Shown here: positions 53,372 through 60,282 of the stretch, piece after piece
How the letters are laid out: the number at the start of each line of letters is the position of its first letter
Position numbering within the stretch: the first letter of the stretch is position 1
Origin: Candidatus Latescibacterota bacterium
Lineage (GTDB): Bacteria; Krumholzibacteriota; Krumholzibacteriia; JACNKJ01
Assembly: GCA_020633725.1 (NCBI GenBank)
Contig: JACKDC010000006.1
Location: 62,001-126,000, forward strand
Direction: 5' to 3'
Length of the DNA: 64,000 nt
Translations under genes and position numbers: made by a program
The notes under the pieces: generated by a model
What the model was told of the DNA's origin: nothing
The model's input: only the letters and a program-made list of their open reading frames with translations
The model's database searches: none

Positions 53372-54570
53372 GGTAGTCCTCCTGCGCTGGCGGCGGCTCG
53401 AGGGCGGTCGCCGTCCATGCCTAGGGAATCATAGATGCGTTCCATGGCCTCCGCCATGCGGCCGGTGCTGAACTGCTTCACCGCGCACTGGTAGGCGTTC
53501 AGGGCCATGGCGCGGCCATGTTCCGGGTTGCGCACGGCCTCGAGCAGCGCCTCGGCGAGGGCCGCGAGGTCGTCGCGTGGAACACGCCGCCCCGTGACTC
53601 CCGGTTGCAAGAGCTCGGCCAGACCGCCCGCATCGCTGGCCAGAACCGGCACGCCGGCCGCGAAGGCCTCCAGCACGGCGCTGCCCAGGCCCTCCTCGCG
53701 GCTGGGCATGCAGAAGAGGTCCAGGCCGGCGAGGAGCCGCGGGACGTCCCCGCGCTGACCCAGCAGCCGGAAGTGCTCGCCCATGCCCAGGTGGGCGCTT
53801 TCGCTTGCGAGGCGGTCCCGCTCGGGGCCCTCGCCGGCGATCACCACGTGCAGCCGCGGCTCCTGGATGCTGGCCCGGCTGGCCGCGCGGAGCAGCAGGT
53901 CGTGGCCCTTGCTGGGGTCGAGGGCGCCGGCCGCGCCCACCACGAACGCATCCGGCGGGAAGCCGAACTCCTGGCGCACCTGCTCCCGCAGCGCGGGATC
54001 CGCCGACGGCAGCGCCGGGATCTGGTCACCGAGCTGCGCCTGGGCGGCCGCGGCGTAGACGGCCGGATCCACGGCGTCGGGCACGAGCTGGATGCGGCTC
54101 AGGCTCACGCCCCGCGCGGCGAGCCCCTCCGCCACCGCGCGGCTGATGGCCACGTAGCGGGACACGCGCTCGTCGCGATACTTGATGCGGTGCGACAGCC
54201 CCGTCCGCCCGCGGAAGGCGTTGCGCCGGGTCACCACGAGGCGCCGTCGTGGCGCGGCGAGGGGCCAGCTCAGCGCCAGCCGCGCCTGGCTGTGGGCCCG
54301 GGCGCTGTGGGCGTGCCACAGGTCCAGGCCGGCCTCGTCGGCGGCGCGGCCGAGGCGCCAGGCCGCCACGAGGTCGAGGTCGTTGCGGGGGGCGAAGGGC
54401 AGCAGGGCGAAGCCCTCGGCCGCGGCGCGCTGCGCCAGGGTGGAGTCCGGCGGCGCGGCCAGGGTGTTCCGCCAGCCCCGGTCCCTGAGCGCGCGCATCA
54501 GGAGCAGCACCTGACGCTGCCCGCCCCGCAGGGTGAGGCCCGTATCCAGGTGAAGCACGGCGCGGCTCAC
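53368..54570 (-). CDS. Glycosyltransferase family 4 (GT-B)
   Basis: 400 aa. N-terminal acceptor fold: AVLHLDTGLTLRGGQRQVLL, LWHAHSARAHSQARLALSWP. Donor domain: FVVGAAGALDPSKGHDLLLR, LHVVIAGEGPERDRL, MPSREEGLGSAVLEAFAAGV and PVLASDAGGLAELLQPGVTG, including the ExxxGxxxxEA nucleotide-sugar site. Related to lipopolysaccharide-type transferases. GTG 54570 has GAGG six bases upstream; the longer reading to 54639 is not family-like. First gene of a four-gene operon with two DUF2914 genes and an oxidoreductase. Confidence 0.9.
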   Translation of the reverse strand: MSRAVLHLDTGLTLRGGQRQVLLLMRALRDRGWRNTLAAPPDSTLAQRAAAEGFALLPFAPRNDLDLVAAWRLGRAADEAGLDLWHAHSARAHSQARLALSWPLAAPRRRLVVTRRNAFRGRTGLSHRIKYRDERVSRYVAISRAVAEGLAARGVSLSRIQLVPDAVDPAVYAAAAQAQLGDQIPALPSADPALREQVRQEFGFPPDAFVVGAAGALDPSKGHDLLLRAASRASIQEPRLHVVIAGEGPERDRLASESAHLGMGEHFRLLGQRGDVPRLLAGLDLFCMPSREEGLGSAVLEAFAAGVPVLASDAGGLAELLQPGVTGRRVPRDDLAALAEALLEAVRNPEHGRAMALNAYQCAVKQFSTGRMAEAMERIYDSLGMDGDRPRAAASAGGLP

Positions 54571-54890
54571 GCGATTCCTCGCGCGGCCAGCCGGCGGAGG
54601 GTGAAGGTGAGTCGGGGCATCCTGCCGCCTTTCCAGCATCTCTCACAGGCTAGCACGCCCCCTGCCGCTCAACAAGCGGCCGACGGGGGGCGGACGGCCA
54701 CGCCGAGACGCGCCGGGGCCGTGGAAGGCCCTGTGAGACACGCTGTAACATTCGACAAGTTGCGTGTTCACAGGGCTCAAGAAACGGTCCGGGAGGGCCG
54801 AATACCGGGCTGGAGGGCCACTGGCGCCGCGGAGCATCCGCGGGGCGTCAGCCCCCCCGAACGCCCCTGCGGGCCCCAGCGAGGAGACGC
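54571..54890. promoter_or_regulatory. Divergent control region between the glycosyltransferase and CheR/CheB operons
   Basis: 320 bases without a gene. TCAAGAAA (54777-54784), a 12-base spacer and GCCGAATA (54797-54804) loosely resemble a flagellar/chemotaxis sigma-28 promoter (TAAAGTTT-N11-GCCGATAA) in the right direction, 86 bases before the first gene; match is partial. No clear promoter for the leftward operon is visible. Confidence 0.35.
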
Positions 54891-55379
54891 ATGCTTCGCC
54901 CACGTCCCGTCGGCCGTCGAGCGCTTCGGCTGGCCGCGCTTCTCGTCCTCGCACTGCAGCCCCTGCTGGCCGCGGCTGTCCCGGCGCAGAGCGCCCCCGG
55001 TACCGAACTCGCCGCGGCGAAGCTGGAAATCGCCGCCCTGCTCGACAGCCTGGAGACCACGCTCGCCGCGGCTCCGGCCGCGCCGGCGCTCGGGCCCTTC
55101 GGGGAGCACGTCGTCGCCGCCTGGCTGCTGGGCGAGGACGGTCCCGTGGACCTCGAACTGGCCCGCCGCCGCTGCCGTCCGCGCTACTCCGAGCTCGCGG
55201 AGGCCTACGCGGCCCTCGCGCAGTGCCTCGAGCGGGACGCGGCCGACCGCGCCGCGATCATCTACGAGCGGCAGTTGCTGCCGCGCGCGCTGGAGATCTC
55301 CATCTGCCTGGTGGCGGCCGAGGCGTCGCTGGGCCGGATGGCCGCTCCCGTCAGCAGCCCCGGAGGAATCGGCCCGTGA
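54891..55379 (+). CDS. Exported alpha-helical protein of unknown function
   Basis: 162 aa. Signal peptide (LAALLVLALQPLLAAAVPAQ), then an all-helical region (ELAAAKLEIAALLDSLETTL; RYSELAEAYAALAQCLERDA; LPRALEISICLVAAEASLGR). It resembles no family I can name. First gene of the receiver-CheR-CheB operon: the receiver GTG overlaps its TGA. A periplasmic sensor or ligand-binding role in that system is possible. Confidence 0.66.
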   Translation: MLRPRPVGRRALRLAALLVLALQPLLAAAVPAQSAPGTELAAAKLEIAALLDSLETTLAAAPAAPALGPFGEHVVAAWLLGEDGPVDLELARRRCRPRYSELAEAYAALAQCLERDAADRAAIIYERQLLPRALEISICLVAAEASLGRMAAPVSSPGGIGP

Positions 55380-55984
55380 AGATCCTCTGCGTGGACGACG
55401 ACCGCAGCACGCTCACCCTCACGACGCGTTCGCTACAGCGCGCCTTCCCCGAGGACGAGCTGCTCGCGGCGGGTTCGGGCGAAGAGGCCGTCGACCTGAT
55501 CCGCAGCAAGCCCGTGGACCTGCTCATCACCGACCTGATGATGCCCGGCCTCTCGGGGCTCGACGTGCTCGAGGCCGCCAAGCGCGAGCGCCTGCAGACC
55601 GAGGTCATCATGGTGACGGCCTACTCGTCGGTGGAATCGGCCGTGGCCGCCATGCAGAAGGGCGCGCGGGACTACCTGGCCAAGCCCATCCACGTGGACC
55701 TGCTGGTGGAGAAGGTGGCGAACATCAAGGAGCTCATGCAGTCGCGGCGGGAGATCGAGGACTACCGCTACGCCATGGCGGTGCTGGAGGAGGACGTCAC
55801 CCGCACCGCCGTGGGCGTGGAGCGCCGTCTCGCCGAGCTGCAGCGACGGATCGAATCGGCGCAGGCGGAGATCCGCGCGGAGGGTTCGCCCGACCAACGT
55901 CTGGCGCGCATCGACGCGCTGCTGGGCGCGCCGCTGCCCGGCGCCTCCGGCCTCGACCTCGACCTGACGGAGAGCTGGCAATGA
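55376..55984 (+). CDS. Response regulator receiver protein with C-terminal coiled coil
   Basis: 202 aa. CheY-like receiver (1-118): acidic Asp7-8-9, phospho-acceptor Asp53 (LLITDLMMPGLSG), Thr/Ser switch in VIMVTAYSS and Lys in DYLAKPIHVDLL. The remaining ~80 residues form a helical coiled coil (IKELMQSRREIEDYRYAMAV; ERRLAELQRRIESAQAEIR) and no DNA-binding output, so it probably acts by protein contact. GTG overlaps the upstream TGA; the next gene's ATG overlaps this stop. Confidence 0.88.
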   Translation: MKILCVDDDRSTLTLTTRSLQRAFPEDELLAAGSGEEAVDLIRSKPVDLLITDLMMPGLSGLDVLEAAKRERLQTEVIMVTAYSSVESAVAAMQKGARDYLAKPIHVDLLVEKVANIKELMQSRREIEDYRYAMAVLEEDVTRTAVGVERRLAELQRRIESAQAEIRAEGSPDQRLARIDALLGAPLPGASGLDLDLTESWQ

Positions 55985-56877
55985 GCCCGACCCGCAGCGA
56001 CGGCTACCGGCTCCTGCGCGACTACCTGCGCGGCGACTGCGGGCTCTCGCTCAGCATGGCCAAGCTGCACGTGGCCGAGGCCCGACTGCGCGACCTCGTT
56101 CGCGCGGAGGACCTCGACGATCTCGGCGCGCTGGTGCTGCGCGCGCGCGCCGAGTCGAGCCAGCGGCTGAAGCGGCGCATCATCGCGTCCATGTGCACCG
56201 GCGAGACGAGCTGGTTCCGCGACGAGGGCCCGTTCCGTCTCTTCACGGAGACCCTGCTGCCGCGCTGGGAGGACGAACTCCGCGCCGGCACCCGCACGGC
56301 CATACGCCTCTGGTCGGCGGCCTGCGCCACCGGACAGGAGGCCTACTCCCTGGCCATGGCCGTGCTGGAGCGTGCGGGGAGCTCGGACGTCCTGCGCCCC
56401 CATCACCTGGAGCTGCTGGCCACGGACATCGACGAGGACGCGGTGAGCCAGGCGCGCCAGGGCCTCTACCCCGACTTCGCGATGGAGGCGCTGGACCCCG
56501 CGCTGCGCGAGCGCTGGTTCACGCGGGACGAGCGCCGCTGGCGCATCGACGCGGCCGTCCGCGCGCGGGTGCGTGTGGAGAGCTTCAACCTGCAGGACCC
56601 GGTCGACGGCCTCGGCCCCTTCGATCTGGTGCTCGTCCGCAACGCCGCTGCCTTCTTCACGGACGCCTTCCGCCGCGACCTCTTCGCCCGCCTCCGCGGC
56701 GTGCTGGCCCCGGGGGGACGTCTGCTGCTGGGGGCCACCGAAACGCTCGGCATGGCGGCCGCGGGCTGGGCGCCCGTGGACGACGGCCGCGCGATCAGCT
56801 ATCGACTGGCCGACGACGACCCCCGGGCGGTCGCGCCGGGGATGCGAGAACGCTCGCTGGAAGCACGGGAGCTCTGA
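55981..56877 (+). CDS. cheR: CheR-type chemoreceptor glutamate O-methyltransferase
   Basis: 298 aa. N-terminal helical domain (LLRDYLRGDCGLSLSMAKLH), then the SAM domain with TGETSWFRDEGPFRLF, IRLWSAACATGQEAYSLAMA, LLATDIDEDAVSQARQGLYP, FDLVLVRNAAAFFTDAFRRD and LLLGATETL. It would methylate receptor Glu residues. The family's xxNVxxYF is NAAAFF here. No receptor or CheA/CheW gene is in the window. Starts within the receiver stop (ATGA). Confidence 0.9.
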   Translation: MSPTRSDGYRLLRDYLRGDCGLSLSMAKLHVAEARLRDLVRAEDLDDLGALVLRARAESSQRLKRRIIASMCTGETSWFRDEGPFRLFTETLLPRWEDELRAGTRTAIRLWSAACATGQEAYSLAMAVLERAGSSDVLRPHHLELLATDIDEDAVSQARQGLYPDFAMEALDPALRERWFTRDERRWRIDAAVRARVRVESFNLQDPVDGLGPFDLVLVRNAAAFFTDAFRRDLFARLRGVLAPGGRLLLGATETLGMAAAGWAPVDDGRAISYRLADDDPRAVAPGMRERSLEAREL

Positions 56878-57911
56878 TGGCCAAGATCCTCATTGCGGAA
56901 GACGACGGGACCAGCGCCCTCCTGTTGGAGCGCACGCTGGTGAAGGCGGGACACGAGGTCAAGCGCGCCGCCGACGGCGTGGAGGCCCTGGAGCTGGCCC
57001 TCGCCTCGCGCTACGACGCGCTGCTCACCGACTGGATGATGCCGCGCATGGACGGCCTGCGGCTCATCACCGAGCTCCGCGGCAAGCTCAAGCACATGCC
57101 GCTGGTCATGGTGATCACGGCGCTGACGTCCACCGAGGCGCGACATCAGGCGCTGGAGACCGGCGCCGACGACTACCTGGCCAAGCCCTATCGGCCGGTT
57201 GACGTCATCACTCGGCTCGACACGCTCTTCGCCCGTCAGGGCCAGGACCGCAGCGCCCCGGAGGCGCCGCCGCTGGTGCGGACGCCCGCGCGGCGGGGCG
57301 TCACGCCGGACCATCTGGCCGTGGCCGTGGCGGCGAGCACCGGAGGACCCACCGCGCTGCGCGAGTTCTTCCGCCGACTGCCGCCGCAGCCGCGCGCGGC
57401 ATTCCTCGTGGTGCTGCACGGGCCCGAGTGGATGATCCAGAGCTTCGTCCGCAGCCTGCAGGCGGAGACCAGCATGCCCGTGATGCTGGGCGCCGAGGGC
57501 ATGCTGATCGAGCCGGGCACGCTCTACCTGGCGCCGGGGGACCGTCACATGTACGTGGATCCCGAGGCGCACAACCTACGCCTCAGCGACGCGCCGCCCA
57601 TCAACTTCGTCAAGCCGGCCGCCGATCCGCTCTTCCAGAGCGTGGCGCTGGTCTATCGCGACTGCAGCGTCGGCGTGGTGCTCACGGGACTCGGCCGCGA
57701 CGGAACGCGCGGCGTCCAGCAGATCCATCGCTACGGGGGACGCGTGTTCGCGCAGGATCCACGCACGGCCGTGGCGCCCGCCATGCCGTCCGCGGCGATC
57801 CAGAGCGGCAGCGTGGACCAGGTGGTGGAGCTGCCGCGGCTGGGGGAGACGCTGGGGAAGGAGATCTTCGGGCTCCTGCCCCGGCTCCCGGCGCCGCAGC
57901 GGCTGACCTAG
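56877..57911 (+). CDS. cheB: CheB-type receptor methylesterase with receiver domain
   Basis: 344 aa. Receiver (1-120): Asp52 (LLTDWMMPRMDG) and Lys103 (DDYLAKPYRP). Methylesterase domain with catalytic Ser154 (AASTGGPTAL), His181 (VVLHGPEWM) and the Asp of LTGLGRDGTRGVQ, plus YLAPGDRHMYVD and FAQDPRTAVAPAMPSAAI. It removes methyl groups placed by CheR, activated by phosphorylation. Its first base is the last base of the cheR stop (TGATG). The stop codon lies in the left target duplication of the insertion sequence that follows. Confidence 0.92.
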   Translation: MAKILIAEDDGTSALLLERTLVKAGHEVKRAADGVEALELALASRYDALLTDWMMPRMDGLRLITELRGKLKHMPLVMVITALTSTEARHQALETGADDYLAKPYRPVDVITRLDTLFARQGQDRSAPEAPPLVRTPARRGVTPDHLAVAVAASTGGPTALREFFRRLPPQPRAAFLVVLHGPEWMIQSFVRSLQAETSMPVMLGAEGMLIEPGTLYLAPGDRHMYVDPEAHNLRLSDAPPINFVKPAADPLFQSVALVYRDCSVGVVLTGLGRDGTRGVQQIHRYGGRVFAQDPRTAVAPAMPSAAIQSGSVDQVVELPRLGETLGKEIFGLLPRLPAPQRLT

Positions 57912-57920
57912 ATCATCTGG
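57908..57920 (+). repeat. Left target-site duplication (CTAGATCATCTGG)
   Basis: 13-base direct repeat shared with 59137-59149. The outer one or two bases may belong to the inverted repeat instead, so the real duplication is 11-13 bases. It contains the cheB stop codon. Confidence 0.9.
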
Positions 57921-59136
57921 TTGTGCCGCGGAGAATGTAGCTAGCCTGAAACGAGTGCGGGCGTTTTCCCGAGCCCATGGCCTAGTACGCGTATGTCAGA
58001 TCGTGACGGCGATTGAGGCCCAGCGCCGGCGTCTCATCCTTGCCGGCATAGGTGGCGGACCAGCTTGCCGGAAGCTCAACTTGGCTCCGGAAGATCCGCT
58101 CCGCCAGGAGCTCATGGACGTCGAGAAGTCGCCTAGCCAGGCCTTTCAGCATGGCCGGGCTCACCGGCGGCCCTTTCTCGTGTCGTCGCTTCACGCAGTT
58201 CCGCCAGACCACAAGGATCCACAGGCGCAAGGACGACCCGTTCCGACGCTTCGACCAGGCGATCGTCTCCCGCCGGTGGTTCGCGCTGCTGTGACGGATC
58301 AGCAGGTCTAGCAGGTTCACCTCGAAGAGGTCATTGGCCGCATCGCGGCGCTCGGTCGAACGTGTGACACGGTGATCGAATGTTACTTGCAGCGTTCGCA
58401 TGGCGCGGGGATAGGCTCGATGGTCGTCGGTGTGGAGTGTCAGCTTGTCAACCCCGCGGCAGACGATGCGCAACAGCTCCCGCACGCCCTTCTCCACGGC
58501 CTTGGGATCGGGTCGCCCGAGCTCGGCTTCGAGTGCAGCACGACGTCTCCTTTGGTCCGGCCTCATTCGGCCCTTTCGACGAAGAGGGCTATCGGTGAAT
58601 CCAAAGGTGAAGCTCGAGTCCACTTCGACGGCAAGATTGTGATGGAAGGGAAAGTACTGGCTGTATTCGAAGGTCTCGAAGCCGTCGACGATCACAGCGC
58701 CCCGCGGACGGCATCTATCCAGAAGCCTGCTCTGATAGAGTAGGCAGTGCCTCCCCAATCGCGCGAGCTGGCGATCCACAGTACTGGGCGCCACACGGAT
58801 CTCACGGGCGATCTGACGGTTAGCCATGGCGCCGACGGTCTTCATGAAGAGGCGCGGCAGGACATCAGGCCGCTTGAGCCAGTAGCTCACCGAGAACGTC
58901 TGGGTACTGAAGGAGCGCTTGCAATGGGTGCACTGGAAACGCTGGACACGGCAGGGCTTGATGCTCCGGTAATAGGCACCCTGGCGCTTGAAAGGCCAGC
59001 GGCCGTCCAAGACGTGATGATGCTTGCACTTGGGATTGGGACAGAACGGCGGCCGCCAGGTCCTGCATGATCTCGAAGGCTTGAACATGTCCTGGCCCCG
59101 GCAGGACCGGGGCCAGGTACAACATCCGCGGCACAA
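57921..59136 (-). mobile_element. Complete IS1-like insertion sequence (~1.2 kb)
   Basis: 1,216-base element bounded by inverted repeats: TTGTGCCGCGGA at both ends (12 perfect, about 21 of 26 overall; 57921-57946 and 59136-59111) and flanked by an 11-13-bp direct duplication. One transposase gene fills it. Codons of that gene are less GC-biased than flanking genes. Terminal match, intact gene and perfect target duplication all indicate a recent, probably active insertion. Confidence 0.92.
57982..59088 (-). CDS. DDE transposase of the IS1-like element
   Basis: 368 aa. N-terminal zinc-ribbon (CPNPKCKHHHVLDG ... CTHCKRSFSTQTF), helix-turn-helix (IAREIRVAPSTVDRQLARLG) and a DDE catalytic core: Asp in AVIVDGFETFEYSQ, Asp in LTLHTDDHRAYPRAM, and Glu in SANHRRETIAWSKRRNGSSL. 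The arrangement resembles IS1/IS1595-group enzymes. ATG 59088 is used; upstream in-frame sequence lies in the terminal repeat. Complete and without frameshift. Confidence 0.85.
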   Translation of the reverse strand: MFKPSRSCRTWRPPFCPNPKCKHHHVLDGRWPFKRQGAYYRSIKPCRVQRFQCTHCKRSFSTQTFSVSYWLKRPDVLPRLFMKTVGAMANRQIAREIRVAPSTVDRQLARLGRHCLLYQSRLLDRCRPRGAVIVDGFETFEYSQYFPFHHNLAVEVDSSFTFGFTDSPLRRKGRMRPDQRRRRAALEAELGRPDPKAVEKGVRELLRIVCRGVDKLTLHTDDHRAYPRAMRTLQVTFDHRVTRSTERRDAANDLFEVNLLDLLIRHSSANHRRETIAWSKRRNGSSLRLWILVVWRNCVKRRHEKGPPVSPAMLKGLARRLLDVHELLAERIFRSQVELPASWSATYAGKDETPALGLNRRHDLTYAY

Positions 59137-59149
59137 CTAGATCATCTGG
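59137..59149 (+). repeat. Right target-site duplication (CTAGATCATCTGG)
   Basis: Second copy of the 13-base repeat at 57908-57920. Read on the minus strand it supplies the TAG stop of the acyltransferase gene. Confidence 0.9.
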
Positions 59150-60231
59150 ATGAACCAGTTCTTGCTGCGCCGCTTGACCTTGCCGAACCACAGCGCCAGC
59201 GGGAACATCACCACCAGCAGTCCGATCCAGCCCACGAAGCTCGCGATCACGGCGCCCTCCCGGTAGAAGAAGCCCAGGCGGCGCGTGAAGATCGCCAGCA
59301 GCGGAATGTGCAGCGCGTAGAAGAAGAGCGGCACCTTGCCGATCACGCCCAGTGGCTTCAGCACGTTCGAGTGCATCCCGATCCGGCAGAAGAGCCCCAC
59401 CATGAAGATCACGGCGCCGCCGAACCACAGCAGGTGGACGGTGTTGGGCGGGTACTTCTGCTCGAGGAAGAAGGACCAGCTGAAGACGTCCGACCACGGC
59501 GTCAGGTTGCCGTAGCCGCGTCCCAGGCGCAGGAGCACCGCCAGGCCCACCAGGGCCAGGCCGATGACCATGCTCTTCGTCGAGCGCTCGGCGTGGGTCT
59601 TCCAGCCCTCGAACCAGAAGTGCGCCATCACCGAACCCAGCAGCGCCAGCGCGAACCAGGGCAGGGCGGGGTAGAGGTTGAAGCTGCCCGCGTCGATGAA
59701 CATCTGCATCGGCACGTGCATCCACTTGTCGTAGTCGTAGGGGATCTGCAGCAGGAAGTGCTGTCCGAAGATGAGCGCGGTCCCCAGCGCGAGCCGCCAC
59801 TTCCAGTGCCAGTTGATCACCAGCGTCAGCAGGATCATCGCGGTGCCGATGCAGGCGATGATGCTCCAGTGCAGCGGACGCCAGGAGCCGAAGCCGCTCC
59901 ACGCGGAGTTGACCCACGTCATCTGCACGGCGATAAGGAAGAGCCCGCGCTGGATGAAGTGCCAGCGCGCCTTCCAGTCGCTCACGCCGGCCTTGCGCCG
60001 CCGCATGTAGGCCCAGTAGACCATGGCGCCGTTCATCACCAGGAAGCCGGGCGCGCAGAGGTAGCCCATGTAGCGCAGTCCGAACTGGGAGCCCGAGCCG
60101 AAGAAGGGATCCTGGAATTCGAAGGCGTACCAGATGTGGTTGAAGTACTCGTTGCTGTGGCCGAGGGCCATCATGATGCCGATCAACCCACGGAACTGGT
60201 CGATGAAGTGGAAGCGTTCCTTGACGGCCAT
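59137..60231 (-). CDS. Multi-pass membrane acyltransferase-like protein (DUF1624/HGSNAT-like)
   Basis: 364 aa with about ten hydrophobic helices. The N-terminal FHFIDQFRGLIGIMMALGHS and ALGHSNEYFNHIWYAFEF match the family of membrane N-acetyltransferases related to heparan-alpha-glucosaminide N-acetyltransferase, and PNTVHLLWFGGAVIFMVGLF plus LFFYALHIPLLAIF fit the C-terminus. It probably moves an acyl group onto a surface or periplasmic sugar. Ends IQMI with its stop in the target duplication. Upstream lies the LVIVD lipoprotein gene, 51 bases away. Confidence 0.78.
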   Translation of the reverse strand: MAVKERFHFIDQFRGLIGIMMALGHSNEYFNHIWYAFEFQDPFFGSGSQFGLRYMGYLCAPGFLVMNGAMVYWAYMRRRKAGVSDWKARWHFIQRGLFLIAVQMTWVNSAWSGFGSWRPLHWSIIACIGTAMILLTLVINWHWKWRLALGTALIFGQHFLLQIPYDYDKWMHVPMQMFIDAGSFNLYPALPWFALALLGSVMAHFWFEGWKTHAERSTKSMVIGLALVGLAVLLRLGRGYGNLTPWSDVFSWSFFLEQKYPPNTVHLLWFGGAVIFMVGLFCRIGMHSNVLKPLGVIGKVPLFFYALHIPLLAIFTRRLGFFYREGAVIASFVGWIGLLVVMFPLALWFGKVKRRSKNWFIQMI

Positions 60232-60282
60232 CGCAGGTCCTTCCCGGCGGACGGCGCCCCGGCTCGCGCCGGGGCGGGTTCC

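Noticed and set aside
53518..55980. Apparent N-terminal extension of CheR by 821 codons
   Set aside because: The extension is antisense to the glycosyltransferase and out of frame with two real genes. CheR starts at the ATG overlapping the receiver stop.
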